A stretch of 64,000 nucleotides of DNA from SCTD01 sp963781675 (GCA_963781675.1 CAWAGF010000001.1:620001-684000), one strand, 5' to 3'; positions 8,939 to 18,444 are shown, counted from the first letter of the stretch. The notes: generated by a model from the sequence alone, not told the origin. Numbers and translations are program-made.

Positions 8939-10193
8939 GTGTCCGCACGCATGTCCGCGCTCGACAGCGCGCTGCACCAGCTCGACCAGGCGGTCGAGCA
9001 GCTCGGCCTCGACGAGGGCATGCACGAGATGCTCGCGACGCCCCGCCGGTCGATGGAGGTCGCGGTCCCGCTGCGGCGCGACGACGGCACGCTGAAGGTC
9101 CTCAAGGGCTACCGCGTGCAGCACAACTTCTCCCGCGGCCCGGCCAAGGGCGGCATCCGCTTCCACCCCGACACGGACATGGACGAGGTCCGCGCCCTCG
9201 CGATGTGGATGACGTGGAAGTGCGCGCTCATCGGCATCCCGTACGGCGGCGCGAAGGGCGGCGTGGCCGTCGACCCGCGGCTGCTCAGCCGCAACGAGCT
9301 CGAGCGGGTGACCCGTCGCTACGCCAGCGAGATCATGCCGATCATCGGCCCGGAGAAGGACATCCCGGCCCCGGACGTCGGCACGGACGAGCAGACGATG
9401 GCCTGGATGATGGACACGTTCAGCGCCCACAAGGGCTACACGGTGACCGGCGTCGTCACCGGCAAGCCGGTCAGCGTCGGCGGCTCCGAGGGGCGTGGCG
9501 GCGCGACCAGCCGCGGCGTCATGTACGCCGCCTTCTCCGCGCTGCGCGAGGCCGGTGTGGACCACCGCGGCGCCACGGTCGCCGTGCAGGGCTTCGGCAA
9601 GGTCGGCGGCCTGGCGGCGCAGTTCCTGCACGACGCCGGCTGCCTCGTGGTGGCGGTGTCGGACTGGAAGGGCGGCGTCTACAACGCCAGGGGGCTGAAC
9701 CCGGCCGCGCTGCTCAAGCACCTCAAGAGCGGTGCGGACACCGTCGTCGGCTTCCCCGGCACGGACACCATCACCAACGCCGAGCTGCTCGAGCTGGACG
9801 TCGACATCCTCGTGCCGGCCGCGCTCGAGGGCGTCATCCACGAGGGCAACGCCGACAAGGTGAAGGCCTTCTTCGTCGTGGAGGGTGCCAACGGGCCCGA
9901 CCACCCCGGACGCCGACAAGGTCCTGGAGGGCAACAACGTCCTCGTCGTGCCGGACGTGCTCGCCAACTCCGGCGGCGTCGCGGTGTCGTACTTCGAGTG
10001 GGTCCAGGACCTGCAGGCCTACTTCTGGTCCGAGGACGAGGTCAACGACCGGCTCAAGGCGCTGATGGAGTCGGCGTACGACCAGGTCTCGACGATGGCG
10101 CGCGAGCGCGGCATCTCGCTGCGCACGGCGGCGCAGACCATCGGCGTCGGCCGGGTCGCGCAGGCGCACCGGACGCGCGGCCTCTACCCGTAG
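8939..10193 (+). pseudogene. Glu/Leu/Phe/Val dehydrogenase, frameshifted
   Basis: NAD(P)-dependent amino-acid dehydrogenase of about 417 aa if the frame is restored. Seen: the substrate-binding segment AKGGIRFHP, the catalytic-Lys region KCALIGIPYGGAKGG, the Rossmann motif VQGFGKVGG, then VEGANGP. At 9896-9899 (GGGCCCGACC) one extra base moves the reading into another frame; removing it restores PTTPDADKVLEGNNVLVVPD and the normal C-terminus ending RGLYP at 10193. The start GTG at 8939 follows AAGGGAG by 8 nt. Both halves are well conserved and no other damage is seen, so a consensus error is at least as likely as a real pseudogene. Confidence 0.85.
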
Positions 10194-10663
10194 GTCGTCC
10201 GCTCCGGCGCGCTCTGCCGGTCACGCAGCGCCAGCTCGTCGCGCACCGCCTGCGGCACCAGCCCGCCGGCGGCCAGGGTCGCCCGCGCGAGGTCGAGCTC
10301 GGCCTCGTGCACCGCGCGCGCCAGCACCAGCAGGTCGGCCAGCGGCGCGCCCCGCTCCCGGGCCGCGAGCAGCGCGTCGCGCGCACCGGCGGCGGCCTCG
10401 GCGCGCACCTGCACGCGCGGGTCCGGCGTCGCCAGGTGGGCGACGACGTCGTCCGGCACCACCACGGCGGCGTGCGGGCGGTGGCGATCGGCCCGCGCGA
10501 GGCGGAGCAGGCCGAGCGCCGCGCCCACCAGGATCGGGACGAGGAGCGCCCACACGGCGACGTCCAGGCCGCGCAGGCCGGCAGCGCGGGAGGCGACCAC
10601 CGCGGCGGCGCTCGCCAGGGTGCACGCGAGGAGCAGCGGCCGGGGGTCGCGCTCCTGGTCCAC
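10184..10663 (-). CDS. Hypothetical membrane protein
   Basis: A 159-aa protein with two hydrophobic segments near the N-terminus (about residues 8-25 and 34-55) followed by an Ala/Arg-rich helical cytoplasmic tail. No family recognised. GTG at 10663 is chosen because AGGAGG (10675-10670) sits 6 nt upstream; an in-frame GTG at 10678 would precede that SD. Its 3' end overlaps the convergent dehydrogenase gene by 10 bp. Confidence 0.68.
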   Translation of the reverse strand: MDQERDPRPLLLACTLASAAAVVASRAAGLRGLDVAVWALLVPILVGAALGLLRLARADRHRPHAAVVVPDDVVAHLATPDPRVQVRAEAAAGARDALLAARERGAPLADLLVLARAVHEAELDLARATLAAGGLVPQAVRDELALRDRQSAPERTTYG

Positions 10664-10758
10664 GCCGGGCCTCCTCACGCCTGGTGCGTCACAGAACGTG
10701 ACGATATGCGGCGTGCGCGGCTCCCGCCAGGGCCAGACGGGTACCGCTCGCTGTGCAG

Positions 10759-12786
10759 CTAGCGGCGGGCGAACGCGTCGGCGGTACGGGCCAGCGCGGG
10801 CGGCAGCCGGACACCGGAGCGGCGCAGCGCGTCGGCCAGGCCGCCGGTGCTCGCCGGGTCGGTGGCCGACGGGCCGAGCAGCCCGTCGGAGACGGCGCCG
10901 TCGGAGGCCGCGGGGGTGCGGGCCGCGCCGGTGGTCGCGGGTCCGCGCGCCTCGAGGTCCTCCTGGCCGGTGTCCGCGCCCGGGAGCACGACCAGCGCGT
11001 TCGAGACCAGTCGCTCACCGCCGTCGGACGGCTGGTTGACGACCAGGCCGTTGAGGAACATCTCGGAGGAGCCGCCGCCGTCCAGGTTCACCGCGTCGCG
11101 GGCACCGAGGTCGACCATCAGCTGGGCCAGCTCGGAGAGGGTCATGCCCACGCTGCGACCCTCGCGCCCGTCCACCACGACGAGCAGCAGCCGGCCGGAG
11201 TCGGTGACCCCCACGGCGGTGCGCGGGTTGCGGTCGAAGAACGCGCCGGAGCCGGAGAGGTCGGTCTGCACCCGACCGCCGACGGCGAGCAGCGGGTTGC
11301 CGCCCAGGGCGTCGACGGTGCCGGGGAAGCCGAGCTGCGTGCTGAGCTGCAGGGGGGTGCCGGTGGTCAGCGACCGGATGAACGACTCGCTGCCGCGGTA
11401 CTGGTTGGCGGTGAGCACCCCGCCCGTGGTCGGGACCACGGGCCGGTCGCCGCCGCAGCGCCGGCCGGTCACCTGCAGCGGCGTGACGATGCTGCCCTGC
11501 GCCGTCATGGCGCGACTGCCCAGCGGAGCGAGCCCGGCGTAGCAGGCCTCGTGCGGCGGGACCTCCAGCAGGGCGCCGGCGGCCGTGAACATGGCCAGGG
11601 CGTCGCCGTCCGGGCTCCCGCTGTTCCAGCGCGGGACGTCGAGCGTCACCGTGCCGGTGTCCGAGGGTGCGGAGATGGTGGTGCGCACGTCCGGGTAGCC
11701 CATCTGCACCTGTGTGCCGCTGGCGTCGAAGCCGATCGCCCGCCCACGCACCTGGGGCGTCTGGACGAGCGTCCCGTCGTTGGCGTACAGGTGCACGGGC
11801 CGGCCGCTGCTCAGGAAGAAGTCGCCGTTGATGCCGAGCACCGCGCCGGCGCGGCGGGTCATCGTGGAAACCGCGTCCAGCCCCTGCAGGCGCCCGCCGG
11901 CCAGCACCGTCTCCGGGGAGGAGGCTGCGGCCAGGTCGATCGTCGCGATGTGGACCGTCCAAGGCCCGCGCGGGTCGCGCAGCACGTCGTGCCGCACCCC
12001 GGGCGCGAGGCCCGGCACCCGACGGACGACCGGCCGGTCGCCGGCCTGGCCGAACTGCCGCGTCTGGTAGCTGCTCGGGCCGTTGGCCTGCCGGAAGAAC
12101 CAGGTGCCGTTGCGGAACAGCCCCGGGGTGTCGCGGCCGTCGTGGTCCCAGTCGCCGGCCACCGGCAGGTCGCCGCGCAGGCCGAAGGCGAACGTGCGGT
12201 GCGTGACACCGCCGCTCGTCGCGTCCCGCTGGTACCAGGTGGTCCCGCGCCGGACGGCGACGTCGGTGGTGCCGTTGCCGTTCCAGTCGCCGACCACGGC
12301 GACGTCGCCCGGGATGCCGTAGCCGAACTGGCGCGACGGCCCGAGGTTGTTGTCGCGGACGTACCAGCGGCCACCGCGGAACAGCCCAAGGGTGTCGACG
12401 CCGTCGCCGTTCCAGTCGCCGAGCAGCGGCTGGTCGCCCTTCTGGCCGAAGCGGATCAGGCGGGGCAGGCCGCCCTCGCTGTCGCGCAGCAGCCAGACGC
12501 CGTCGCGGAACAGGCTCACCGTCGCGGTGCCGTCGCCGTCGGTGTCGCCGGCGACCGGCTGCCAGCCGGCGGTCTGCTCGCGGTACGACCGGGCCGCACC
12601 GCCGTCGAGGTCGTCGCGCAGCAGCCAGGTGTCGCCGCGGCGCACCCCGATCCGGTCGTAGCCCAGCTCGGCAGGGGCCGGCGCGGGCACCGTCTGGGCC
12701 GCAGCCGGGGCGGCAGCGACCAGTGCGGGGAGCGCGGGGGCGGCCAGGGCCGCGGCGAGCAGGGGGCCGAGCAGGGTGCGGTGCAC
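10759..12786 (-). CDS. Secreted FG-GAP/VCBS-like repeat protein with phosphodiester-glycosidase (NAGPA/DUF2233) domain
   Basis: A 675-aa exported protein. A signal peptide (HRTLLGPLLAAALAAPALPAL...AAAQ) follows the GTG at 12786, which has AAGGA upstream. Residues about 35-245 hold four full and one partial repeat of the pattern GDWNGDGxDTLGLFRxGxWYxRD, calcium-loop-like blades of a beta-propeller type. The C-terminal half is a NAGPA-like domain: VLGINGDFF near residue 295 and NLDGGGSSEMFLNG near 580. The family cleaves GlcNAc-phosphodiester or related linkages in exopolysaccharide or cell wall; the substrate here is unknown. A low-complexity tail follows. Confidence 0.83.
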   Translation of the reverse strand: MHRTLLGPLLAAALAAPALPALVAAAPAAAQTVPAPAPAELGYDRIGVRRGDTWLLRDDLDGGAARSYREQTAGWQPVAGDTDGDGTATVSLFRDGVWLLRDSEGGLPRLIRFGQKGDQPLLGDWNGDGVDTLGLFRGGRWYVRDNNLGPSRQFGYGIPGDVAVVGDWNGNGTTDVAVRRGTTWYQRDATSGGVTHRTFAFGLRGDLPVAGDWDHDGRDTPGLFRNGTWFFRQANGPSSYQTRQFGQAGDRPVVRRVPGLAPGVRHDVLRDPRGPWTVHIATIDLAAASSPETVLAGGRLQGLDAVSTMTRRAGAVLGINGDFFLSSGRPVHLYANDGTLVQTPQVRGRAIGFDASGTQVQMGYPDVRTTISAPSDTGTVTLDVPRWNSGSPDGDALAMFTAAGALLEVPPHEACYAGLAPLGSRAMTAQGSIVTPLQVTGRRCGGDRPVVPTTGGVLTANQYRGSESFIRSLTTGTPLQLSTQLGFPGTVDALGGNPLLAVGGRVQTDLSGSGAFFDRNPRTAVGVTDSGRLLLVVVDGREGRSVGMTLSELAQLMVDLGARDAVNLDGGGSSEMFLNGLVVNQPSDGGERLVSNALVVLPGADTGQEDLEARGPATTGAARTPAASDGAVSDGLLGPSATDPASTGGLADALRRSGVRLPPALARTADAFARR

Positions 12787-12959
12787 GAGGGGTCCTTCGG
12801 AGCGGGGCAGGGGGTTCGTCCGGGCGTGTCCGACTGTGGCACGCGGTGTCCGGTCCAGCGGGCGAACCGGACGGGTGTCACCACTCCGTGACACAGCGTC
12901 CACTGTGCTTTCATGGCAGCGAACTACAAGATTGTCATTCGGGCCTGCTGGAGGACCTC

Positions 12960-13262
12960 GTGAGCGGATCCACCCCCGCACCGCTGTCTGCCGTCGCCCC
13001 CGCGGGCGCCGCCTCGCTGTCCGAGCGGGAGACCGCGATCCTCGCCTTCGAGCGCCAGTGGTGGAAGTACGCCGGCGCCAAGGAGACGGCCATCCGCGAC
13101 CTGTTCGACATGAGCGCCACCCGCTACTACCAGGTCCTCAACGCGCTGATCGACCGGCCGGAGGCCCTCGTCGCCGACCCGATGCTGGTCAAGCGGCTGC
13201 GCCGGCTGCGGTCCACCCGCCAGCGGACGCGGTCCGCGCGCCGGCTGGGCCTGGACGCCTGA
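12960..13262 (+). CDS. DUF3263 protein
   Basis: A 100-aa protein of the actinobacterial DUF3263 family: ERETAILAFERQWWKYAGAKE, then a predicted HTH (IRDLFDMSATRYYQVLNALID) and a basic tail RRLRRLRSTRQRTRSARR. Probably DNA-binding; the exact role is unknown. GTG at 12960 follows GGAGGA. The LytR_C gene starts 9 bp after its stop, a pairing common in actinobacteria. Confidence 0.88.
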   Translation: MSGSTPAPLSAVAPAGAASLSERETAILAFERQWWKYAGAKETAIRDLFDMSATRYYQVLNALIDRPEALVADPMLVKRLRRLRSTRQRTRSARRLGLDA

Positions 13263-13270
13263 GCACCGAC

Positions 13271-14032
13271 GTGTCCCGCGGGCCGTGGGGGGACCCCGCG
13301 GTCGAGTCCGGCTCGGGGTCGGGGGCAGCCGCCGCGTACGCCCCGGTGCAGGAGCGGCGAGTCCTCGAGGAGGACGCTGGTCCCGTGGTGGCCACCCCGC
13401 AGGACGAGGCCGACGAGGCCGCCGACCTCGCCGCCCGTCCGCTGACCCGCACCGGCCGCCGCGCCCGCGCGCCGCAGCCCGCCCGGCTGTCCCCGCAGCG
13501 GGCCGTCGCCGGGGCCGCCGTGTCCGTGGCCGGCGTGCTGCTCGGCATCGGCACCCTGCTGTGGCTGAGCGGCGACCCCTCCGACGGCACCGGCCCGGTC
13601 GTGCAGGAGCCGCCCGCGGCCGCCGCCGGTCCCGCGCTCGCGACCCAGCCCGAGGGCGAGGTCGTCCCGGTCGACCCGCCCGCCCCGGCTCCCGTCGCCG
13701 TCCCGTCCGCCGCCGTGGTCGCCCCGCCGCCGCCCGCCCCCGCGAAGCCCGTCGTCGCCGAGGTGCCGGTCGTGGTGCTGAACAACTCGCGCATCGAGGG
13801 CCTGGCCGACACCGCCGCCGCCGTCTTCCGCAGGGGCGGCTGGCCCGTCGCCCGCACCGGCAACTTCCGGGGCAAGATCCCGTCGACGACCGTCTACTAC
13901 GAGGCCGGCCAGGAGGCCGCTGCGCGCGCCTTCGCCCGCCGCTTCGACGAGGTCGTCCGGGTCCGGCCGCGGTTCGCGACGCTGCCGGCCCGCGGGCTGG
14001 TCGTCGTCGTGACCCGCGACTTCCGCGGCTGA
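13271..14032 (+). CDS. Membrane-anchored LytR C-terminal domain protein
   Basis: A 253-aa protein with a disordered acidic N-terminus (about residues 1-75), one transmembrane helix (AVAGAAVSVAGVLLGIGTLLW, about 78-98), a Pro/Ala-rich periplasmic linker and a C-terminal LytR_C domain (VPVVVLNNSRIEGLADTAA onward, about 160-253). Stand-alone LytR_C proteins are thought to take part in cell-wall polymer attachment. GTG at 13271 is the first sensible start after the DUF3263 stop; it lacks a strong SD and may be coupled. Confidence 0.83.
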   Translation: MSRGPWGDPAVESGSGSGAAAAYAPVQERRVLEEDAGPVVATPQDEADEAADLAARPLTRTGRRARAPQPARLSPQRAVAGAAVSVAGVLLGIGTLLWLSGDPSDGTGPVVQEPPAAAAGPALATQPEGEVVPVDPPAPAPVAVPSAAVVAPPPPAPAKPVVAEVPVVVLNNSRIEGLADTAAAVFRRGGWPVARTGNFRGKIPSTTVYYEAGQEAAARAFARRFDEVVRVRPRFATLPARGLVVVVTRDFRG

Positions 14033-14040
14033 GCCGCACC

Positions 14041-14046
14041 TACTCT
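14041..14046 (+). promoter_or_regulatory. -10 box for otsB (leaderless)
   Basis: TACTCT 6 nt before the GTG at 14053. Confidence 0.55.
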
Positions 14047-14052
14047 GCGCGG

Positions 14053-14802
14053 GTGCTCCTCGCCGACCTGCGCTCCCGGCTGGCCGGCGCCGTCGTCGCC
14101 CTCGACTACGACGGCACCCTCGCCCCGATCGTCGACCGGCCGCAGGACGCCGTGCCGGCCCCCGGCGCCGTCGAGCTGCTGCACGCCCTCGCGCCCCGCG
14201 TGCGCGCGCTCGCGCTGGTGACCGGCCGGCCGGCCGACGTCGTCGTCGAGCTCGCCGGCCTGCACGCCGTGCCCGGCCTGGTGGTCCTCGGGCAGTACGG
14301 CGCGCAGCGCTGGTCCGGCGGCGCCGTCACGTCCCCGCCGGAGCTGCCGGACGTGGCGGCGGCGCGGGTCGCCCTGCCGGCGGTGCTCGCCCCCGAGGGC
14401 GCCGAGCTCGAGGACAAGGGGCTGTCCCTCGTCGTGCACACCCGCCGCTGCGCGGACCCGGCCGGCGCGCTGGAGCGGCTCGAGGAGCCGGTGCGCGCCG
14501 CGGCCGGCGGGCTCGAGGTGCACCGCGGCCGGCTGGTGCTCGAGCTGCGGCCGGCCGGCTACGACAAGCGGGCCGCGCTGCTGTCCCTGTGCGACCCGCT
14601 CCCGGAGGCGGTGCTGTTCGCCGGCGACGACCTCGGGGACCTGCCGGCGTACGACGCGGTCGAGGAGCTGCGCGCCGCCGGTGCGCTCTGCGTCACGGTG
14701 TGCAGCGCGAGCGACGAGGGACCGGTCGCGCTGCGGGAGCGGGCGGACGTCGTCGTGGACGGACCGGCTGGGGTGGTGGAGCTGCTTCGCGGCCTGCTCT
14801 AG
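14053..14802 (+). CDS. otsB: Trehalose-6-phosphate phosphatase OtsB
   Basis: HAD-superfamily phosphatase (249 aa) making trehalose from trehalose-6-phosphate. Motif I LDYDGTLAPIV (nucleophile Asp, about residue 17), motif II-like ALVTGRP (about 57), the Lys region GYDKRAAL (about 172) and motif IV FAGDDLGDLPAYDA (about 190). GTG at 14053 is probably leaderless. Its 3' end overlaps the convergent AAA ATPase by 4 bp; otsA lies on the far side of that gene. Confidence 0.92.
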   Translation: MLLADLRSRLAGAVVALDYDGTLAPIVDRPQDAVPAPGAVELLHALAPRVRALALVTGRPADVVVELAGLHAVPGLVVLGQYGAQRWSGGAVTSPPELPDVAAARVALPAVLAPEGAELEDKGLSLVVHTRRCADPAGALERLEEPVRAAAGGLEVHRGRLVLELRPAGYDKRAALLSLCDPLPEAVLFAGDDLGDLPAYDAVEELRAAGALCVTVCSASDEGPVALRERADVVVDGPAGVVELLRGLL

Positions 14803-16976
14803 CGGGCCGCCCGCCGCTCCGCGTAGGCGGCCAGCGACGCCACCTGTGCGGGGTCGAGCGACGGCCGCACCACCGCCAGCGCCGCCTCCAGGTGCGCGGC
14901 GGTCACCGTGGTCGCGGCCATCGACTGGCGCATCGCGGTGAGCGCGGCCTCGCGCACGAGCGCCGCGCAGTCCGCGGCCGAGAAGCCCTCCGTCCGACGA
15001 CCGACCTCCGCCAGGTCGACGTCGCCCGCGAGCGGGACGCTGCGCGCCGCGGCGGTCAGCACCTGCGCCCGCGCCTCCGCGTCCGGCGGCGGCACGAAGA
15101 CCAGGCGCTCCAGCCGGCCCGGCCGCAGCATCGCCGGGTCGACCAGGTCCGGGCGGTTGGTCGCGCCGATGACGACGACGTCGCGCAGGGACTCCACGCC
15201 GTCCAGCTCGGTGAGCAGCGAGGCGACCACGCGGTCGGTGGTCCCGCCGTCGGTCGACTGCCCGCGTACCGGTGCGAGCGCATCCACCTCGTCGAGGAAG
15301 ACGATCGCGGGCGCCGACTCGCGGGCCCGCCGGAACAGCTCGCGCACCGCGCGCTCGCTCTCGCCGACCCACTTGCTCAGCAGCTCGGCGCCCTTGACCG
15401 ACAGCACGTTGGCCTGCCCGGACCCGGCGATCGCCTTGACCAGGAAGGTCTTCCCGCACCCGGGCGGCCCGTAGAGCAGCAGTCCGCGCGGCGGCGCGAC
15501 ACCGAGCCGGGCGAACGTGTCCGGGTAGTTCAGCGGCCAGAGCACCGCCTCCGTCAGCGACGCCTTGACCTCCGCCATGTCGCCGACGTCGTCCAGCGTC
15601 AGGCCGGTGAGGTCGAGCGAGGCGCCCTCCATGGAGGTGGCGCGCACGACCTCGAGGGCCGCGTCGAAGTCCGCGGCCGACAGGCTGGGCGCCTCCTCCT
15701 CGCGCTGGCGCGCGGCGGCGCGCAGGCCGGCCTCCCGGACCAGGGCGAGGACGTCCGCGGCCACGAAGCCGGGCGTGCGCCCTGCGACGTCGTCCAGGGC
15801 GACGTCCGGCGCGAGCGGCACCGCCCGCGTGGTCACCTCGAGCAGGCGCAGTCGCTGGGCGCGGTCGGGCAGCGGGATCGCCAGCTCGTGGTCCAGCGTC
15901 CCCGGCTCGCGGAGCGCGGTGGCGACCCGCTCCGGGTGCGCGGTCGTGCAGACGACGGCGGCGCGGCCGTCGCGCACCGTGTCCCGGACGGCCGTGAGCA
16001 GGATCGGCAGCAGCGGCCCGGCCGCGTCGCGGGGGGCCAGCGCCTCGACGTCGACGAGCAGCACGACCGCCGGTGACTCGCGGGTCGCCCGGGCCAGGGT
16101 GTCGACCAGCTGCTTGGCCGCGGCGTTCGTCTCCATCGCCGCGAGCGTCGGCGCCCACAGCTGCAGCAGCCGGGCGCCGACCTCGTGCGCGACCGCCTCG
16201 ACCAGGGCCGCCTTGCCCGAGCCGGCCGCGCCGGTGACGAGCACTCCCATGCCGGGCGCCGCCCCGAGCCGGGCCAGCAGGTCGCGATGGTGGAAGCCGA
16301 GGTCGAGCCACTCCTTGAGCGCCGCCCCCTGGCTCTCCAGCCCCGGCAGGTCGGCCAGCGGGCGCGGTCCGGCCGGCCCCGCGTCGATAGCGGGAGGCGG
16401 CTCCGGCGTGGCACCGCCCGTGGTCGTCGTGCCGCCCTGCCAGCCGACGACCGAGCCCATGGTGACCAGCGCCGGGCCGGCCGGCTCGACGTCGGTGACG
16501 TGCAGGATCTGCGAGGTCCAGCCGGCGCCGAGCCCGGCCGCCAGCGAGGCGCGCAGCCGCGCGAAGTCCACCGGCGGCGCCAGGTCCGACGGCCGCAGCG
16601 ACACCTGGTCGCCGGCCGTGACGACCTTGCCGAGCAGGGCGGTGCGCAGCACGCCGGGGTCCACCGACCGGCTGACCTGGTCCGGCCCGGTGACGGTGAT
16701 GCGGCGGGCCTCGACCCGCGGGTGCGCCTCGACGACGACGGTGTCGCCGTCGCGCAGGCCGAGGTTCGACAGGACCAGCTCGTCGCACAGGACGCTGCCG
16801 GGAGGGCAGTCCAGCGGCGCGATCACGGCGACCGCGCCGGTGGCGCGCGTGCCGCGCAGGAGCACCACCCCGCCGTCCTGCACGCCCAGGCCGGACAGCG
16901 CCTGCAGGGGCAGCCGGACGATGCCGTGCCGGTCGTAGCGCGCCGAGCCGCGCAGGACGGCGGTGAGGGTCAGCAC
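14799..16976 (-). CDS. CDC48-like AAA ATPase with two ATPase domains
   Basis: A 725-aa protein. An N-terminal double-psi-barrel-like region (about 1-190) is followed by two AAA domains. D1 is degenerate: Walker A reads GAAGSGKA (Ser/Thr lost) and Walker B reads VVLLVDVEAL (catalytic Glu lost). D2 is intact: GPPGCGKT, IVFLDEVDAL, sensor GATNRPDLVDPAMLRPGR. Cdc48/VAT-type proteins unfold or remodel proteins; substrates in actinobacteria are unclear. GTG at 16976 has TACCCT 7 nt upstream (leaderless). Confidence 0.9.
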   Translation of the reverse strand: MLTLTAVLRGSARYDRHGIVRLPLQALSGLGVQDGGVVLLRGTRATGAVAVIAPLDCPPGSVLCDELVLSNLGLRDGDTVVVEAHPRVEARRITVTGPDQVSRSVDPGVLRTALLGKVVTAGDQVSLRPSDLAPPVDFARLRASLAAGLGAGWTSQILHVTDVEPAGPALVTMGSVVGWQGGTTTTGGATPEPPPAIDAGPAGPRPLADLPGLESQGAALKEWLDLGFHHRDLLARLGAAPGMGVLVTGAAGSGKAALVEAVAHEVGARLLQLWAPTLAAMETNAAAKQLVDTLARATRESPAVVLLVDVEALAPRDAAGPLLPILLTAVRDTVRDGRAAVVCTTAHPERVATALREPGTLDHELAIPLPDRAQRLRLLEVTTRAVPLAPDVALDDVAGRTPGFVAADVLALVREAGLRAAARQREEEAPSLSAADFDAALEVVRATSMEGASLDLTGLTLDDVGDMAEVKASLTEAVLWPLNYPDTFARLGVAPPRGLLLYGPPGCGKTFLVKAIAGSGQANVLSVKGAELLSKWVGESERAVRELFRRARESAPAIVFLDEVDALAPVRGQSTDGGTTDRVVASLLTELDGVESLRDVVVIGATNRPDLVDPAMLRPGRLERLVFVPPPDAEARAQVLTAAARSVPLAGDVDLAEVGRRTEGFSAADCAALVREAALTAMRQSMAATTVTAAHLEAALAVVRPSLDPAQVASLAAYAERRAAR

Positions 16977-16983
16977 CCTGCGG

Positions 16984-16989
16984 AGGGTA
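16984..16989 (-). promoter_or_regulatory. -10 box for the AAA ATPase gene (leaderless)
   Basis: TACCCT on the minus strand, 7 nt before the GTG at 16976. Confidence 0.55.
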
Positions 16990-17013
16990 GGCCGTCAGGA
17001 GCGGCGCAGTCGG

Positions 17014-18408
17014 TCAGCGTCGAGGCAGGGCGTCGAGCTGCGCGGCCAGCCACGCCGCGGGCGGCAGCGCCGTGGCCACCGCGGCCAGCGACGCCGTGCG
17101 CTCCGCCCGTTCCGCCGCGGCCTCGGACAGGGCGGCGTGCAGCGCCTCGGCCGTCTGCGCGACGTCGAACGGGTTGACCAGGTGCGCCCACGGGCCGAGC
17201 TCGTCGGCGGCGCCGGCCTGCCGCGACAGCACCAGGGACAGCCCCCGCTCCGACAGCACCGGCCCCTCCTTGGCCACCAGGTTCATGCCGTCGCGCAGGG
17301 GGTTCACCAGCAGCACGTCCGCGAGGGCGTACGCCGCCAAGGAGCGCGGGTAGTCGTCGCGCACCTCCAGGTGCACGGGCAGCCAGCCGTCGGTGGCGAA
17401 CTCCTCGTTCACCTCGCGGGCGACCCGCTGCACCGCGCCGGTGTACTCGCGGTACTCCGGCAGGTCGTGCCGCGACGGGTAGGCGAACGCCAGGTGCACG
17501 ACCCGCTCGCGCCACTGCGGCCGCTCGCGCAGCAGCTCGCGGTAGGCCTCCAGTCCGCGCACGATGTTCTTGCTGAGCTCGGTGCGGTCGATCCGGAGCA
17601 GCAGCTGCCGGTTGCCGACCAGCTCCCGCAGCACCGGAAGCCGCGCCTGCACGTCCTCCTGCCCGGCGCGCGCCCGCAGCTCGCCGGCGTCCACCCCGAG
17701 CGGGTGGACCGAGACGGTGGTGGTCCGGCCGTCGTGCGTCACGGCGGTGCCGTCGTACGACGCCCCGAGCACCTCGGTGCAGCAGCGCGCGAAGGCGTCC
17801 GCCCAGCGGGCGGAGTGGAAGCCGACCGCGTCCGCGCCGAGCATCCCGACGAGCACCTCCCGGGCGACCTCGTCCGGCAGCAGGCAGAAGTACTCCGGCG
17901 GCGCCCACGGCGTGTGGCTGAAGTGCCCGATGCGCAGGTCCGGCCGCAGCTCGCGCAGCTGCCGCGGCGTGAGCGCCAGGTGGTAGTCCTGCACCAGCAC
18001 GGCAGCTCCCGGCGCCGCGGCGTCCGCGAGGGCGGCGGCGAACGCGCTGCCGTAGTCGCGGTAGGCCTGCCACTCGCGGCGGCTGCGGGCGTCGAACACC
18101 GGTGCGCTGGCCGTGTCGTACAGCAGGTGCGCGACGAACCACAGCGTGGAGTTCGCGACGCCGTTGTAGGCGCGGTCGAAGGTGACCGGGTCGACGTCGA
18201 GCATCCGCACCCCGGGTGCGACGAGTCCGCCCGGCGCCGCGCGTGCGGCCCGGCGGTCGGCGTCGGACAGCGCGGCGCACACCCAGAGGGCGTCCGCGCC
18301 GCCGCTGCCGACGGCGCTGATGAGCCCGCCGCCGCCGCGTCGCGCGGTGCCGTCCTCGCCGTGCGTGAGCGGGCCCCGGTTGGAGGCCAGCAGCAGCGAG
18401 GCGGTCAC
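17014..18408 (-). CDS. otsA: Alpha,alpha-trehalose-phosphate synthase OtsA (GT20)
   Basis: Joins UDP/ADP-glucose and glucose-6-phosphate to trehalose-6-phosphate (464 aa, normal). Seen: SLLLASNRGPL and RRGGGGLISAV near the N-terminus, VQDYHLALTPRQLRELRP (about 145-162), FSHTPWAPPEYF, and the C-terminal donor site VNPLRDGMNLVAKEG (about 370). GTG at 18408 is preferred, with a TAGCCT box 8 nt upstream; an in-frame ATG at 18453 would add 15 unconserved residues and run into the thrC promoter region. Works with OtsB (14053-14802). Confidence 0.92.
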   Translation of the reverse strand: MTASLLLASNRGPLTHGEDGTARRGGGGLISAVGSGGADALWVCAALSDADRRAARAAPGGLVAPGVRMLDVDPVTFDRAYNGVANSTLWFVAHLLYDTASAPVFDARSRREWQAYRDYGSAFAAALADAAAPGAAVLVQDYHLALTPRQLRELRPDLRIGHFSHTPWAPPEYFCLLPDEVAREVLVGMLGADAVGFHSARWADAFARCCTEVLGASYDGTAVTHDGRTTTVSVHPLGVDAGELRARAGQEDVQARLPVLRELVGNRQLLLRIDRTELSKNIVRGLEAYRELLRERPQWRERVVHLAFAYPSRHDLPEYREYTGAVQRVAREVNEEFATDGWLPVHLEVRDDYPRSLAAYALADVLLVNPLRDGMNLVAKEGPVLSERGLSLVLSRQAGAADELGPWAHLVNPFDVAQTAEALHAALSEAAAERAERTASLAAVATALPPAAWLAAQLDALPRR

Positions 18409-18438
18409 GCCGCCGGAGGCTAGACCCACCGCGTCACC

Positions 18439-18444
18439 TAGACT
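18439..18444 (+). promoter_or_regulatory. Candidate -10 box for the riboswitch-thrC transcript
   Basis: TAGACT, about 21 nt before the riboswitch begins. No convincing -35 hexamer is visible. Based on the TAnnnT pattern and position only. Confidence 0.4.

Noticed and set aside
10753..12891. 712-codon plus-strand open frame
   Set aside because: Exact antisense of the NAGPA-repeat gene, with no recognisable domain and Arg/Gly/Ala bias.
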